Shown here: positions 54,390 through 64,000 of the stretch, piece after piece | How positions within the stretch are numbered: the stretch's first letter is position 1 | Layout: every line of letters starts with the position of its first letter | From: Leishmania martiniquensis | Taxonomy: Eukaryota > Euglenozoa > Kinetoplastea > Trypanosomatida > Trypanosomatidae | Reading direction: 5' to 3' | DNA: 64,000 nucleotides | NCBI RefSeq assembly: GCF_017916325.1 | Contig: NC_090160.1 | Coordinates: 151,001 to 215,000, forward strand | Notes under the pieces: model-generated | Database searches by the model: none | The model's input: the letters and a program-made list of their open reading frames with translations, nothing else | Told to the model about the DNA's origin: nothing | Made by a program: the position numbers and the translations under genes

Positions 54390-54680
54390 TCAACCGTGGC
54401 GCACAGGTGACCGCTTCTGCCCTCTCGCATCTGACTCAGCATCGACAAATCCGTAGGTGTCCGGTGGAGGCACCCGGGTCCGCTGCAGCGGCATGACGAT
54501 TTCGCTCTCGTATTCACAGCGCCCCATGGGGTTGCCACGGCAAAATTGATTGATGACGGCAATGCCGCACAGGCACAGCGCTAGGGAGGTGAAGGTACCT
54601 CGCAAGGTGCCCCTAGAGGTGTTGCGACTGAACCAGTCGTCCGCTGCCCCTTGGCCGTGTAAGACGGAGCTTCGACGCAT
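54390..54680 (-). CDS. Small hypothetical single-pass membrane protein, 96 residues
   Basis: ATG at 54680 (MRRSSVLHGQ) to TGA at 54390. The frame upstream is open only to a TTG. A basic/polar N-terminus (RNTSRGTLRGT) is followed by one hydrophobic segment (FTSLALCLCGIAVINQF, about residues 29-45). The soluble tail contains CRGNPMGRCEYESE, two cysteines six residues apart, and ends in a polar, basic stretch. Orientation and compartment cannot be told. I do not recognise a family. It lies in the compact block, between the 97-residue small protein and the 406-residue protein. Confidence 0.72.
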   Translation of the reverse strand: MRRSSVLHGQGAADDWFSRNTSRGTLRGTFTSLALCLCGIAVINQFCRGNPMGRCEYESEIVMPLQRTRVPPPDTYGFVDAESDARGQKRSPVRHG

Positions 54681-56164
54681 AGTGAGCGAAACGATGCACG
54701 AAGTAAAAGGAAAAAAAACGGGGAAAGACAGACGAATCTGAGTCAAATACGGCGATGGTACACGAGTACAGAGGCCTAAGGGTAGCAGACAACTCCGAAG
54801 GGAAGAGCGCTTTCGAGAGCGCTCTTCTTCGCTAGAAAACCGCGCGTCGCGGAAAAAAAATCAAATGTGGTCTTTGGCTGGGGCAGTCAGGGTGCAGAGA
54901 GAGAGAGGATGCAGTGGAGCATGTCCATTTTTTTTCCGCGCACAAGGCCCCCCCCATGCGAAGAAGACGCAACCAACCTGGTGATTTTGAGCGCCTGCCT
55001 CTTCCCTCCCCACCCCCATGCCCGAGTCTTTTAGCGCATTCTACGGGTGCCCGGCCACATGGGAAGGGGAGGGGGGAATGCGAAAGGACGCTCGTGATGA
55101 GATTAGAAGCACAAAGAAAGGTGCTTCCTCCCGTGCAGGGCAATCCCCAGGCCCCTCAACCGCTGAGGGCAAGGGGGTTAGGGCAAGTGAGAAATTGGCG
55201 ATGGAGGCGGCAGCGGGAAAGGAAAGGAGAACAGCGCCGCGCGCACCTCCTCGCCAGTCTGATGTCCCCCTTCTCACTCTCCTCCCCTCCCCTCACTGTC
55301 CAAGAGTCTAGCTTGCACTGCTGGCATGTCTCACGCCACCACTTCGCACGCCCGCCTCCGGCCGCTGCCACCCGGGACGTGACAAAGCACATGGAAGGAG
55401 AGGGACACGTAAGCAAACGCCTACACGCACGCACACGGGTACACATACACGTGCACACTTGTAGAGGCATACCCACCCGCAAGAGGTACCCTCGCGCGTC
55501 TCTGTTCAGGGGGAAGAGGCGCACGGAAGGGGGGCAGAACAAAACGCCAGAGAGGCGATGGAGTCGCGGGGAGAGGGGGGGTTAGGAAAAGAGCGAGAAA
55601 TTTACATGGGCAGTGATGCCGAAGGTACCAGAGAAAGCAAAGGGAGAGCACACACGGCACCTACGCGAGTGCCTCTGAGCGAGAAAGTGTATTATCGGGA
55701 GAGACGAAAGGAAAAAGGGAGCAGACAAGAAAAAAAGAACAAAGGGGAAAGGGGAGGGCTCTAACGGGCAAATACATCACCCTCAGCCGCGTTCATCCTC
55801 ACCGTCCCATCCACTCCCTCGACCCCTCTCCCCCTCTCCTCCACCCCCCCTCTCTACGAAATTCGCCTTGCGTCTGAGAGAGCGACAGATGTCCATGCGC
55901 CTCTGTCCCAAATGTACATGCGCACCATTCGCGGTGCATGCGAAAGAGGGTTGGAGGAAGGGAGGGATAGACACCGGGTATGTGCGTGCGCGCGGGGGGG
56001 CGTACAAGCAGTCGCTGCGCTCTCCTGCATGGCAACGTGACCCCGGCAAGTTGCTGCCATGATGACGAGCAGGTGCGTGTAGCTCCCGGTCATCCGACCT
56101 CCGCAAAGCGCTCCGTCCGCACAGCCTTCATCTCGCGCCGCATCGAGGGGAGAAAGAGGAAGTG
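54681..56164. other. Non-coding region upstream of the 96-residue protein gene
   Basis: About 1.5 kb. It contains a 10-bp perfect hairpin at 54802-54827, A-runs near 54856 and 54931, purine-rich stretches as printed at 55540-55760 and a pyrimidine-rich stretch at 55790-55860. No credible gene on either strand. Confidence 0.6.
54802..54827. repeat. Perfect 10-bp inverted repeat with a 6-nt loop
   Basis: Left arm 54802-54811 and right arm 54818-54827 are exact reverse complements (GAAGAGCGCT and its complement) around the loop TTCGAG. A rho-independent terminator is not expected in a trypanosomatid, so the role, if any, would be in RNA structure near the 5' end of the 96-residue gene's mRNA or in the spacer. 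Confidence 0.85.
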
Positions 56165-57385
56165 CTACGCAAACTGGTAGTGATGCGCATTCATGCGACT
56201 ATCCTTCAGCACCACGCCAGGCCCGTACCAGTCGGCCGGCACTGACTCTAAAGGCGGCTTCGGCTTCGTCAGCTGCGGCAGATCCTCTTCAATGACGTGG
56301 AAGGTGCGCCCGAAGTGATACTGATATTCAGGTAAGTGGCCACCGTAGCCAGCAGCGTGGCGCATGTACAGGGGCCGTGCATCCACCTCTTCGCGGCCGT
56401 GTATCCACTCATCTCGGCGATCCTTGTCCGCTTCGTAGCGCTCAAACTTGCGCGGCACGGTGGAGCCCTCGTGGCGAATGCTAAAGAGTGCGGTGCCGTC
56501 AATGCCGGAGCCCGCCACCAGAGAAGCTGCGCCTCCGCTGCAAAAAGGCGGTGCTGGCACCAGCTCCAAGCCAGCGGCGACAGAGTTGCACCGCGCCCGC
56601 AGCATCGCCTCTAGGCAAGGGTGTTGCTGGAGGATGAGTACGATGAAGGCCATTACGTCGTCGCACGGCACCGCAGCCGCTTCGGTGTAGACGGCCGGTG
56701 TGAAGGTTGCCTGCACCGCAGCTTGCGCAAATTCCAGAGTAGACAGCTGGGCTTCTGCTGTTTGCGCATCCATCACGCTCTTTTCCTCGCAGGAAAGCTC
56801 GGCAAGAAAGATGGCAGAGAGAACCTCTCGTGCACTGTCCATCGTCACAGCCCCGCACGGGTGCGGAAGCTTGGCAAACAAGGTCGACAGAAGCACCTCT
56901 GACACGGACTGCACCAGAGACGATGGGGCATGTCGGCACGGATGCAGCGCCGCCAGAAGATCGTCCGCCAGCACAGAGCCCACCGGGTCACTATAGGCCT
57001 GGAGGATTGCCGCACAGTTATCCGAGGTAAGGAGGACGCCAGATTGAGCGAAGACCACCTTCAGCCCCTCAGGGTTGATTTGGCGGTGCGGAGACTGTTG
57101 TGCTAGCGCAAAGCAGGAGGAAGAGGAGCAGGAAAACCCCGTCGGGCCTGTCGCTGCAGCAGACGCCGCACCAGCTCGTATCCGCAGCGGCGGCCCTTGG
57201 CGAACACTGGTAGAAGACGACGCCACAGCGCGCTCGCACTCCTTCGCGTATGCCTGCCGGAACTCGACGTACCCAGCAAAGCCACCACGCAGAAGGCAAT
57301 GCGTAATGCTCGACAGCAGCGGCTCACACGCCTCCCGCGCGAGGGCCACCTCCGTGGCGGTCAACGCAGCGTGTCGAATCGGCAT
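56165..57385 (-). CDS. Hypothetical protein, 406 residues, with C-terminal ciliary-type motif
   Basis: Taken from ATG at 57385 (MPIRHAALTATEVALAR) to TAG at 56165. The frame is open for 128 more codons upstream, but that part starts with GTG and is Ser/Pro/Cys-rich UTR-like sequence. The N-terminal two thirds are helical, with segments such as LKVVFAQSGVLLTSDNCAAIL that recall degenerate EF-hand pairs without clear calcium ligands. The last 80 residues hold KFERYEADKDRRDEWIHGRE, then YGGHLPEYQYHFGRTF (about 344-360) and a Pro-rich tail ending MNAHHYQFA. The G-Y-G-G-H-x-P-x-Y-x-x-x-x-G-x-T pattern resembles the repeats of FAM166/CIMIP2-type ciliary microtubule inner proteins, so a flagellar axoneme role is a fair hypothesis, no more. 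Confidence 0.82.
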   Translation of the reverse strand: MPIRHAALTATEVALAREACEPLLSSITHCLLRGGFAGYVEFRQAYAKECERAVASSSTSVRQGPPLRIRAGAASAAATGPTGFSCSSSSCFALAQQSPHRQINPEGLKVVFAQSGVLLTSDNCAAILQAYSDPVGSVLADDLLAALHPCRHAPSSLVQSVSEVLLSTLFAKLPHPCGAVTMDSAREVLSAIFLAELSCEEKSVMDAQTAEAQLSTLEFAQAAVQATFTPAVYTEAAAVPCDDVMAFIVLILQQHPCLEAMLRARCNSVAAGLELVPAPPFCSGGAASLVAGSGIDGTALFSIRHEGSTVPRKFERYEADKDRRDEWIHGREEVDARPLYMRHAAGYGGHLPEYQYHFGRTFHVIEEDLPQLTKPKPPLESVPADWYGPGVVLKDSRMNAHHYQFA

Positions 57386-57492
57386 CGCAGAGGCGCGGTG
57401 CGTACGAGAAAGAGCGAAGAAATGTTTTTTCGTTTTTTTTTTCGCCTTAGGAGTGTGAATGGCGAGGTGCACGATTGCCTCGCCGCGTGAAT

Positions 57493-57537
57493 CTAGACGA
57501 CGGCAACGGTTGGAGGAAGAGGGGCAGGAGAAAGAGC
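57493..57537 (-). promoter_or_regulatory. Predicted trans-splice acceptor of the 406-residue protein gene
   Basis: On the minus strand a T/C-rich tract (complement of 57513-57537) is followed by AG at the complement of 57493-57494, giving a 5' UTR of about 107 nt. Placing the splice site here puts the upstream open frame mostly outside the mRNA, which supports the ATG at 57385. Confidence 0.4.
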
Positions 57538-59089
57538 GGCAACTGCAGCTGCGATAGTAATGTGCACGCGCAGCGAAACGTCGACGGCAGCACGGAAATG
57601 CGGGGGCGGCAGGTACCGCCACAGAAGCAGAAGGAGGACCACGAAAGGCGGAGGCAGTAGAGGGTGGGGAAGAGGACAGAAGCGGGAAAAGCAGCACCGC
57701 CAGAGGAAAGCATCGCGAGTGGGCTACTGTGGATGTTCGAGGGAGTTCAACGCAGAGAAAAAGCAGCACGCTGCCGGCAGGTTGGTGGCATCCGAAGAGG
57801 GAATGTGAAGAAAGGGGAGAGGGAGAGCCACGTTACGATCTCCTCCTCCACCCCCCCGTTGCCTCTTACGCAACAGCTAAATTATGGGCGGCTGCCCTGT
57901 TTCGGGTGCATGCAGTAAAGTCACACCGGTGCAAAGCGAAGACGTGATGCATGCGCACGTGCATGCTTACGCCTCAGAGCCAGGCACGCTCACTGTCGCA
58001 CGCAGACGCCGTCCGAAAAGCGCACGCCAGATGCACATGCGACGAGGACGACAACCGCGGCGGGCGGGCGGGCGGGCATGCGGGGTGTGAACTTCGCACC
58101 CCCTTCCTCCGTCCCTCCGTCGAGGGAAGGGATGGGGGCTCCCCCCTGCCATGCAGCAGTTGGCAGAGCGACTCTGCCAGCCGCAATCCCGCACGAGGGC
58201 CTCTGGTGACAATGGCGGCCGCGTTCGCGTGTGTGGCATTCTGCGTGACTGCAGCTGGTGCGCCAGCGGCGTTGCGTCACCGGCCGTTTGCGGCTGGCTG
58301 CTGGCGATTCGAGGCCCTCTACGCCGCGCACTTGGCCAAGCGCGGAAGGCATGCGAGCGTGAAGACACAAAAGATTCTGCTGTCGACGTGAACCGTTGCC
58401 TTCAGGGATACCAAGCCGCACTATTCCTTTCCCCTGCTCTTTTCTCCCTCGAGGTGAGCACCGTATGTTCGATGGCGCATTGATGGACGCTGTAGCGTGC
58501 AGCGGTCTTTCAACGTTCCTGAGGTGAGCTCTGGTCGAAGGTGGGGGCGAAAGAGGGCAGCACCTTTTGCGCCCAGCGGTGTTGCCCACCTCCGGCTGCT
58601 TCAGTGAACGGAAAAGCCCGACGAAGTCCGCCAATGGTCTGCAGAGGCAGAGATGGAGGAAGACAGGAACGTCAAAGGAGAGGAAAGCGTTCGCTTGAGG
58701 GGAAGGGGGGCAACGGAGGCGAAGGCGCCTATCATGTCGCTCACGGCAGCCCAGCCCGCGTGGAGTCCACACCGTGCCCCAATATGCGCATCAGCAGGCA
58801 TGCGCTGCAGCGCATTTCTTCCATACAACGAGATCGAGAAGAAGACCAACTGGCGCGAGTTCAGCCCGCACCTCTCTCCCCCTCTTTCCATCGGCCTTTG
58901 CACTTGAAGATGAGCCGTCATTGCCCACTGCAGCGGCTCCACTCACCGGATTTCTTTGGGTGCGCCTGGTACAGCGAAGCTCAGGGTAGAAAAATAAAAA
59001 AACAGCGCACCGGCAAGCTGTGCTGCTACAGGCGCCCATCACCCATCCGACCAGCGCGAAGGGATAGTACGTGACGACAGGAGGGGCAG
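57538..59089. other. Non-coding region between Raptor and the 406-residue protein gene
   Basis: About 1.55 kb. Mostly normal-complexity sequence, probably the 3' UTR of Raptor. A minus-strand frame of 260 codons at 57990-58772 is rich in Arg, Cys, Pro and His and does not look like a protein. No gene seen. Confidence 0.6.
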
Positions 59090-62000
59090 CTACAGCTGCA
59101 GGAACAAGAGCTCGCCACCGAACGTCATGAGAGGACGTAAGGGATGGGCCACACAGCTGCCGGGCAAAATCGGCAGGCCTGAGGAATGTCCTCCCTGCTG
59201 CTGCTGTGGCCAGGCCGCCTCCTCGGCAGCGTCGATCACTGTCAGTGGGCGCTCGTTCAATATGAGACCTTTCGTGTTAAAGGCGCCGTACGTGTTATTC
59301 TGAAAGGCCAAACCCACCAGCCCAGTGTGGATGCCGACAGAGCAGCGTGTGATACGGGGAGCCGGCGGAGGAGCGGGGACAGGAGTGGAGCTAGTCGTGG
59401 GTGACGACGACATCGAAGCAGCCGCGGCATCGGTGCAAATACCGCCAGCGTCGAGGGACGCTCGCTCAAACGCACCGCAGCCGTAGTAGATATCGTGATG
59501 GGTTACAGAGAGCTGCGGCTCACTCAGCTTGCGCGAGTCGAAGAGAAAGAAGGCGCTGCGGGTGGCCGCGGCAATGAAGAAGCCGTGGTTGGTCGCCACG
59601 GGCCCAGCGCCCACGACCACTTCCATGGGCGCTGTTACTGCCGCACCTGGAGCACGGCAGCTCATCATGCCCACCGCGCCCATCTGCTCCTGTCGCTGAC
59701 GGTCATCGTAGTAGCGGACAACGCCGTCTGAGAAACCTGCCAGCAGCGCACGCTGCGTCGTGTGTGTCTCAAGGCTTGTCAGAACGGGGTTGCCCGACAC
59801 GCTCAGTCGCTGCACCACCTGCTCCTCGGCGAGCGACACCATGTGGATCGCCGTGCCGCCATCGTTCGCGATGGGGCCGCCGTAGAAAAGCACCGCTGCA
59901 CTGCTTCGATACGTCGACTTAAGGTCCAGCCAGCGGTTCGCCGGCGGCGGCGGGCAGGCAGAGAAGACAGCGGCCTCGGCAGGCACTGAATTGGGGTCCC
60001 AACACCCCTTCATTAGCGTGAAGCCACCCCGTTTGTCGACCAGCAGCAGACCCGATTGCTCCGAAAGATCGTTGACGATGTGCACATCATGCAGCGGTCC
60101 GGACAGCCGCACAGGAAAGCTGTGCAGCTCCTGCTGCGAGTTGTAGTTGTCGTACGAGATGTACGATATCCGCTGGTCCTTCGTTGCGACCACCATAGAA
60201 GCCTCGAGAGCGCGAAAGGCAGTGCAAACAACCGTATCCGGGCGCACAGCGGTGCGCAGCACCAGGTGCCGCTCCGCCTCAGTATTCTTGCGGGACGCCG
60301 ACAACGATGCCCCGGAGGCGGCACCGTTGCCGCTTGTGCTCAGATGCCCATTGTGGTCTTGAGAGAGCACCGGGCTGCTCCCGGCGGACACGTAGCGGCG
60401 GTGGGGCTCTAGCTTGCGGTCCCGCATGTCAAGCACTAACTGCCTCATGATGTCGGTGTTCCACGTGGCGCGCGTGCGGTCGGCCTCGGACCAATACTCG
60501 GCCGACTCGGCAGAGGCAACGCGCGACATCGTGCGCAGCGCCTCTGAGGCGAAGCGCTGTGACTGCGGAGGGGCGCCCGTGGCAAGGTGGCGCAGCGCCT
60601 TGCTCACAAGCGCCCCGTCGCAGTTCGCGTAGAGCATGCACAACACCAGCGCCGCGTCGTGTAACAAGCCCTCCATCAGCTGCAGGGCGGCTGGCGAGAG
60701 CTTGCTGGCCTCCACCTCACGCGTCGGCGGCAGCGGATCATCCGCTGTGAGGAAGGAGGTCTCGAAGACAACCGTGTCGTCGAAGAGTGAGCTAACAGTC
60801 GGGCGGGCGGTGTTGAGCTGCGACTTGACACCAACCTCAGCCTCCTCCAGCGCCCACCGGCTGCCCTGCTGACCTACCTCAAGCACGTACTCGGTAATTT
60901 TCTCGCGGTGCGCGGGGGACATGACGCCGCGGTAGGCATGCAGCACCTGACAACAGAAGAATATGAGCTCCTCGCGCACGTTCATGCTTGCGTCGAAGAC
61001 GTACCCACGCAGCTTGATGAGCAAGGACTTCTCCATGTGCAGCCGACGCACCTGCTGCTCTTGGGGCAGCAGATCGACTCGCACGCCAGTGATGCTGGCG
61101 AGCAGGGTAACGCAAGAGCTGCGCACAACCGGCGAGCGGTCTTGTAGCAGTCGCGTGAAGAGGTCCAAACGCGAGGCACACTCCTTTGACGCGAACTTCT
61201 TCGCGTGCCGCAGCCCGAGGAAAAGGCGCGACAGCACTAGGCACGCCCAAGACCGCAGCTCCGCGTTCGTCGAGGACAAGCACGGAAAGGCGGCGTTGAG
61301 GAGACGGTTGTTCCATGACAAGATGCACTGCCGCTCGCCACGCTGCAGAAACTGGCACAGGACATAGCAGGACATGCTCTTACATCGGGAAAGATTCACG
61401 TCTTTCATAAGGAAGTAGACGGTGTGGCCTGGATGGACGAGATGGTTCGCGACGCTCGTGAGCTTTGCCGCGGCCAGACCCGACTGCGCTGGCTGCTGCT
61501 GCGGCGGCGGCGGCGGTGGTGGCGCCTCGGTACATGGCGAGCGTATCGGCTGCATGGGTTGATACGGTTGTTCGACCGCCTCGGCGGTGCCGTCGAGGCT
61601 CGCAGTGCTCGCCCACGTATGCGTGCGGGGCTGAAACTCAGCGCGCTTCTGCCGCGGTGCCGCGGTGGTGTTCGTCGGCGAGAAGCTTGATCTGGACATC
61701 TGCGGCGACTCTGACCGCGCATAGTTCACCATCTGGCCGTACTCGACGTACTCGATCAGCGTGGACGCCTCCTCGAGCTTGAGCAAGCTCGTGAAGTACT
61801 TCTCGCACTGGCACCTCTGCATCTCGTTGCACCCCTCCACCGGGTCGGCACGGATCACCTGCATCCACAAGACCGTCACAATCAGGAAGACCTCGGGCGC
61901 TTGTGTGATGAGCTTGCTCATGTACGGCAGTATGCCGCACAGGATCGCGCGCTTGCCGGCGGTGCGGCCCGAGTCCAGGTACTTGGCGAGCAACGTGAAC

Positions 62001-63511
62001 GCCCGCACGCGGTAAAGCACCTGGGTAAGCGCGAGGAGCACGCACGGCAACTGCTCCGGCACCTCCGCCATATCGCCAGACTCCACCCACACCTCGAAGG
62101 CCGTGAGCTGGTCATCAAAGAAGGTCGACGGCTCATAGGCGGCAGGGGCCTCGTCTGTTGCAGCGAGCAAGCGCGGCAGCTGGCTTACGCACTTGTCCAC
62201 TGTGTACTCCCAAAGCTCCCACATGGGATGTAGGTGCGCCTCCTCGGAGAGGGCTGGGAATGTCATGGGGGTACACCCAGACTCCCGTAGCAGTCGGTCG
62301 GCTAAGATGCAGTTGCGGAAGATGCCTTTGACGGAGGTGCCTTGACGGAACAGCTGGTGGAAGTGCGCTGGCGGCAAGGTGCACCACGCGATCGTGTCTG
62401 TCACGGCGTTGAGAATCCAGTTGAGCTCGCCGCGCGGCGACTTTCGGTCGTTGTAGTCACCAGGAATGTTCCGAATCATGTCCGCCGTCACGTGTGGCAG
62501 CAGCACCGCGTGGCAGGAGAAGCCGATGTACCACTCCAGCGCCATCCGCAGCGGTGTCGTCAAGCACGACGTCAGCAGATCCGCTGGCAGGGCAGGGCTC
62601 AGTGGGAGAGTCTCGCCGGGACTGCAGGCGCAAATAAAGAGGTCATGCGGCCGCTTCTCTTGCAGCCGGTCTCTGCCCCAGCGCTGCAAAAGGCAGCCGG
62701 CAGAGTTGCAGTCGAAGATGTAAATGGCCGGAGTGTCGACCAGCTCCGCGATCTCGGTGATGTTGAGCGGGACGTAGTGCGTCCGCTCTTTATCAAACAC
62801 CCACACCTCCCCAAGCTCGGTTGCACGCGGCATGCCGTGGCCGTTGTAATGAATTAAGATGCGGCCGTCCCGGGCCATACGGCGACTCTTCACAAAAGCC
62901 GACTTGGCCACCTCCAGGCTCGCCTCCACAACGCGCGTGACGCCCACGTCGTCACGCAGCACACTTCGGTACTGCCGCTCGAGCGCCTCTGCGATACTAT
63001 CGCTGCCGCCGCCCGCGCCACTGCCGCGGCTGCTGCGATAGGCACTCTGAGCGACGTGCGCCACCATCGGGTCTATCCAGCACTCCATCTTCGCGCACGG
63101 CTCCACACGGGGAAAGCCAGGCGGGTCACTGCCGATATGAAGGTACATGAGCAGCATGGCCTGTGTAATACGCGCTCGGTAGCGCCCGGCACCCCCCACC
63201 AACGTGACGTCCCCCGATGTGCCAATCCCGCTACTTGCCTCGTCCATGGCATCATCGTTGACCAGCGACGGAAGGTTGCAGGGTGCGAACGCCGCCACGC
63301 GCTCGCTGATGAGCTCATCAAGAGCTGTAGATGAGTGAGGCTCGTGCGTGTGGCTGCTTGGCGCAGCGACGGGGACAGGGACAGGGGTCGAGTTGGCTGC
63401 ACCTGATGAGGCAGCAGCGGTACCCGGGGCGGCGGCAGCACCGACTTGGCCTAGAGCCACCGCAGCAGCGGGGCCACGTCGCTGATCTGCATGACGCCGC
63501 CGATGCAGCAT
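59090..63511 (-). CDS. RPTOR: Raptor (Kog1/RPTOR), TOR complex 1 scaffold
   Basis: Encodes 1473 residues from ATG at 63511 (MLHRRRHADQRR) to TAG at 59090; a GTG-started extension upstream is not used. After an Ala/Pro-rich leader comes the raptor N-terminal conserved, caspase-like domain (about residues 110-370): KMECWIDPM, then ILIHYNGHGMPR (His near 220) followed by GEVWVFDKE, then AIYIFDCNSAG (Cys near 268). These match the human blocks YNGHG and YDC-x-AG closely. A long HEAT-type helical region follows (about 440-1000), interrupted by a Ser/Thr/Pro/Gln-rich linker. The last 380 or so residues have the beta-rich character of a WD40 propeller (RWLDLKSTYRSSAAVLFYGG, GFSDGVVRYYDDR). Raptor binds TOR and presents substrates, controlling growth in response to nutrients. 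All three parts are present and the length is normal for the family. Confidence 0.95.
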   Translation of the reverse strand: MLHRRRHADQRRGPAAAVALGQVGAAAAPGTAAASSGAANSTPVPVPVAAPSSHTHEPHSSTALDELISERVAAFAPCNLPSLVNDDAMDEASSGIGTSGDVTLVGGAGRYRARITQAMLLMYLHIGSDPPGFPRVEPCAKMECWIDPMVAHVAQSAYRSSRGSGAGGGSDSIAEALERQYRSVLRDDVGVTRVVEASLEVAKSAFVKSRRMARDGRILIHYNGHGMPRATELGEVWVFDKERTHYVPLNITEIAELVDTPAIYIFDCNSAGCLLQRWGRDRLQEKRPHDLFICACSPGETLPLSPALPADLLTSCLTTPLRMALEWYIGFSCHAVLLPHVTADMIRNIPGDYNDRKSPRGELNWILNAVTDTIAWCTLPPAHFHQLFRQGTSVKGIFRNCILADRLLRESGCTPMTFPALSEEAHLHPMWELWEYTVDKCVSQLPRLLAATDEAPAAYEPSTFFDDQLTAFEVWVESGDMAEVPEQLPCVLLALTQVLYRVRAFTLLAKYLDSGRTAGKRAILCGILPYMSKLITQAPEVFLIVTVLWMQVIRADPVEGCNEMQRCQCEKYFTSLLKLEEASTLIEYVEYGQMVNYARSESPQMSRSSFSPTNTTAAPRQKRAEFQPRTHTWASTASLDGTAEAVEQPYQPMQPIRSPCTEAPPPPPPPQQQPAQSGLAAAKLTSVANHLVHPGHTVYFLMKDVNLSRCKSMSCYVLCQFLQRGERQCILSWNNRLLNAAFPCLSSTNAELRSWACLVLSRLFLGLRHAKKFASKECASRLDLFTRLLQDRSPVVRSSCVTLLASITGVRVDLLPQEQQVRRLHMEKSLLIKLRGYVFDASMNVREELIFFCCQVLHAYRGVMSPAHREKITEYVLEVGQQGSRWALEEAEVGVKSQLNTARPTVSSLFDDTVVFETSFLTADDPLPPTREVEASKLSPAALQLMEGLLHDAALVLCMLYANCDGALVSKALRHLATGAPPQSQRFASEALRTMSRVASAESAEYWSEADRTRATWNTDIMRQLVLDMRDRKLEPHRRYVSAGSSPVLSQDHNGHLSTSGNGAASGASLSASRKNTEAERHLVLRTAVRPDTVVCTAFRALEASMVVATKDQRISYISYDNYNSQQELHSFPVRLSGPLHDVHIVNDLSEQSGLLLVDKRGGFTLMKGCWDPNSVPAEAAVFSACPPPPANRWLDLKSTYRSSAAVLFYGGPIANDGGTAIHMVSLAEEQVVQRLSVSGNPVLTSLETHTTQRALLAGFSDGVVRYYDDRQRQEQMGAVGMMSCRAPGAAVTAPMEVVVGAGPVATNHGFFIAAATRSAFFLFDSRKLSEPQLSVTHHDIYYGCGAFERASLDAGGICTDAAAASMSSSPTTSSTPVPAPPPAPRITRCSVGIHTGLVGLAFQNNTYGAFNTKGLILNERPLTVIDAAEEAAWPQQQQGGHSSGLPILPGSCVAHPLRPLMTFGGELLFLQL

Positions 63512-64000
63512 TGTCTTCCGCAAACCTCGTGCAAACACCGTAGCTACGTTCACACGGGCAGCAGTGCGGCGCGGATTTCGAAGCGCAGAACACTTTGTTT
63601 CGCCTCTTCTTGAGCGCCTCTGTGTGGTTAGGGTCGGGCTGCAGAGAGGGAATGGTGGGGAGAGGGGGGAGGGTATTTCTTCTCGTGTAGCGGTTGTGAA
63701 AGGGAAGATGACAACGCGAATACACGGCAGACGGCTGCAACAGAGAATCTTGCGCGGAACTCTTTGATATTTTCTTTTAAATGGGCGTGCGTCGGTTGTG
63801 GCACTGAATTTGCCTCATTCGTGGCGGCCACGGACGCAGAGGCAGACAGACAGACACACACACAGGCACACAAGCACTCTCACACACACAGGCAAGCACA
63901 CACCCCACGCACGAAGCGAAGCGGCACGTACAAAAACAGCACAGCACAAAAGGAAAGCGAAAAGAGAGTGCGCGTGCCGTCCCGCACTCACTCGCCAGCA
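63512..64000. other. Upstream region of Raptor
   Basis: Contains Raptor's predicted 5' UTR and splice site, then spacer with (CA)n runs near 63850-63900. It is the right edge of the window; the next gene upstream is not seen. Confidence 0.6.
63639..63672 (-). promoter_or_regulatory. Predicted trans-splice acceptor of Raptor
   Basis: On the minus strand a C/T-rich tract (complement of 63643-63672) is followed by AG at the complement of 63639-63640. The 5' UTR would be about 127 nt, with other AGs closer to the start also possible. Confidence 0.45.

Noticed and set aside
57386..57769. N-terminal extension of the 406-residue protein
   Set aside because: Begins with GTG, and its Ser/Pro/Cys/Arg-rich sequence and pyrimidine tracts look like the splice region.
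1..64000. CRISPR-like, operon promoter or rho-independent terminator signals
   Set aside because: Repeats are microsatellites without spacer structure, and the genome is that of a trypanosomatid where such bacterial elements are not expected.

Overview
The window looks like part of a Leishmania-type trypanosomatid nuclear chromosome. The supported genes all lie on the minus strand, none needs an intron, and coding regions are GC-rich. Gaps between genes are full of CA/TG microsatellites, homopolymers and polypyrimidine tracts (purine-rich as printed), as expected of long polycistronic units processed by spliced-leader trans-splicing and polyadenylation. From memory, the order UBP pair - RRM protein - ABC half-transporter - SCD6 - Raptor fits Leishmania chromosome 25. 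I cannot name the species from sequence alone.

Transcription runs from high to low coordinates. The right end (59-64 kb) carries Raptor, the scaffold of TOR complex 1. From 44.8 to 57.4 kb is a compact block of seven genes with gaps of about 0.5-1.5 kb: a protein with a possible ciliary C-terminal motif, two very small membrane proteins, a probable mitochondrial protein, a Siw14/PFA-DSP-type phosphatase split by a long insert, a J-like protein without the HPD motif and with a C-terminal membrane anchor, and a probable armadillo-like protein. From 12.7 to 43.5 kb the genes are sparse. SCD6 (an mRNP granule protein), a mitochondrial-type ABC half-transporter, a single-RRM protein, a 569-residue unknown and two identical UBP-type RRM proteins are separated by gaps of 1.5-7.9 kb. 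The left end (1.3-6.4 kb) holds a 1702-residue protein with an IQ-like motif.

The main theme is post-transcriptional control. Four mRNA-binding or mRNP proteins (two UBP copies, a third RRM paralogue, SCD6) sit together and are followed by unusually long non-coding stretches, presumably long 3' UTRs, while the neighbouring block is tight. The two UBP coding sequences are identical base for base over 561 bp, with identity ending 3 bp before the start codon and 9 bp beyond the stop, and unrelated flanks. That implies recent gene conversion or duplication of the coding unit under different UTRs. Other observations are a 25-bp near-perfect inverted repeat at 8640-8702 and a likely short gene at 26665-26987 broken by one base at a C6 run. 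I found no tRNA, rRNA, CRISPR array or intact mobile element.
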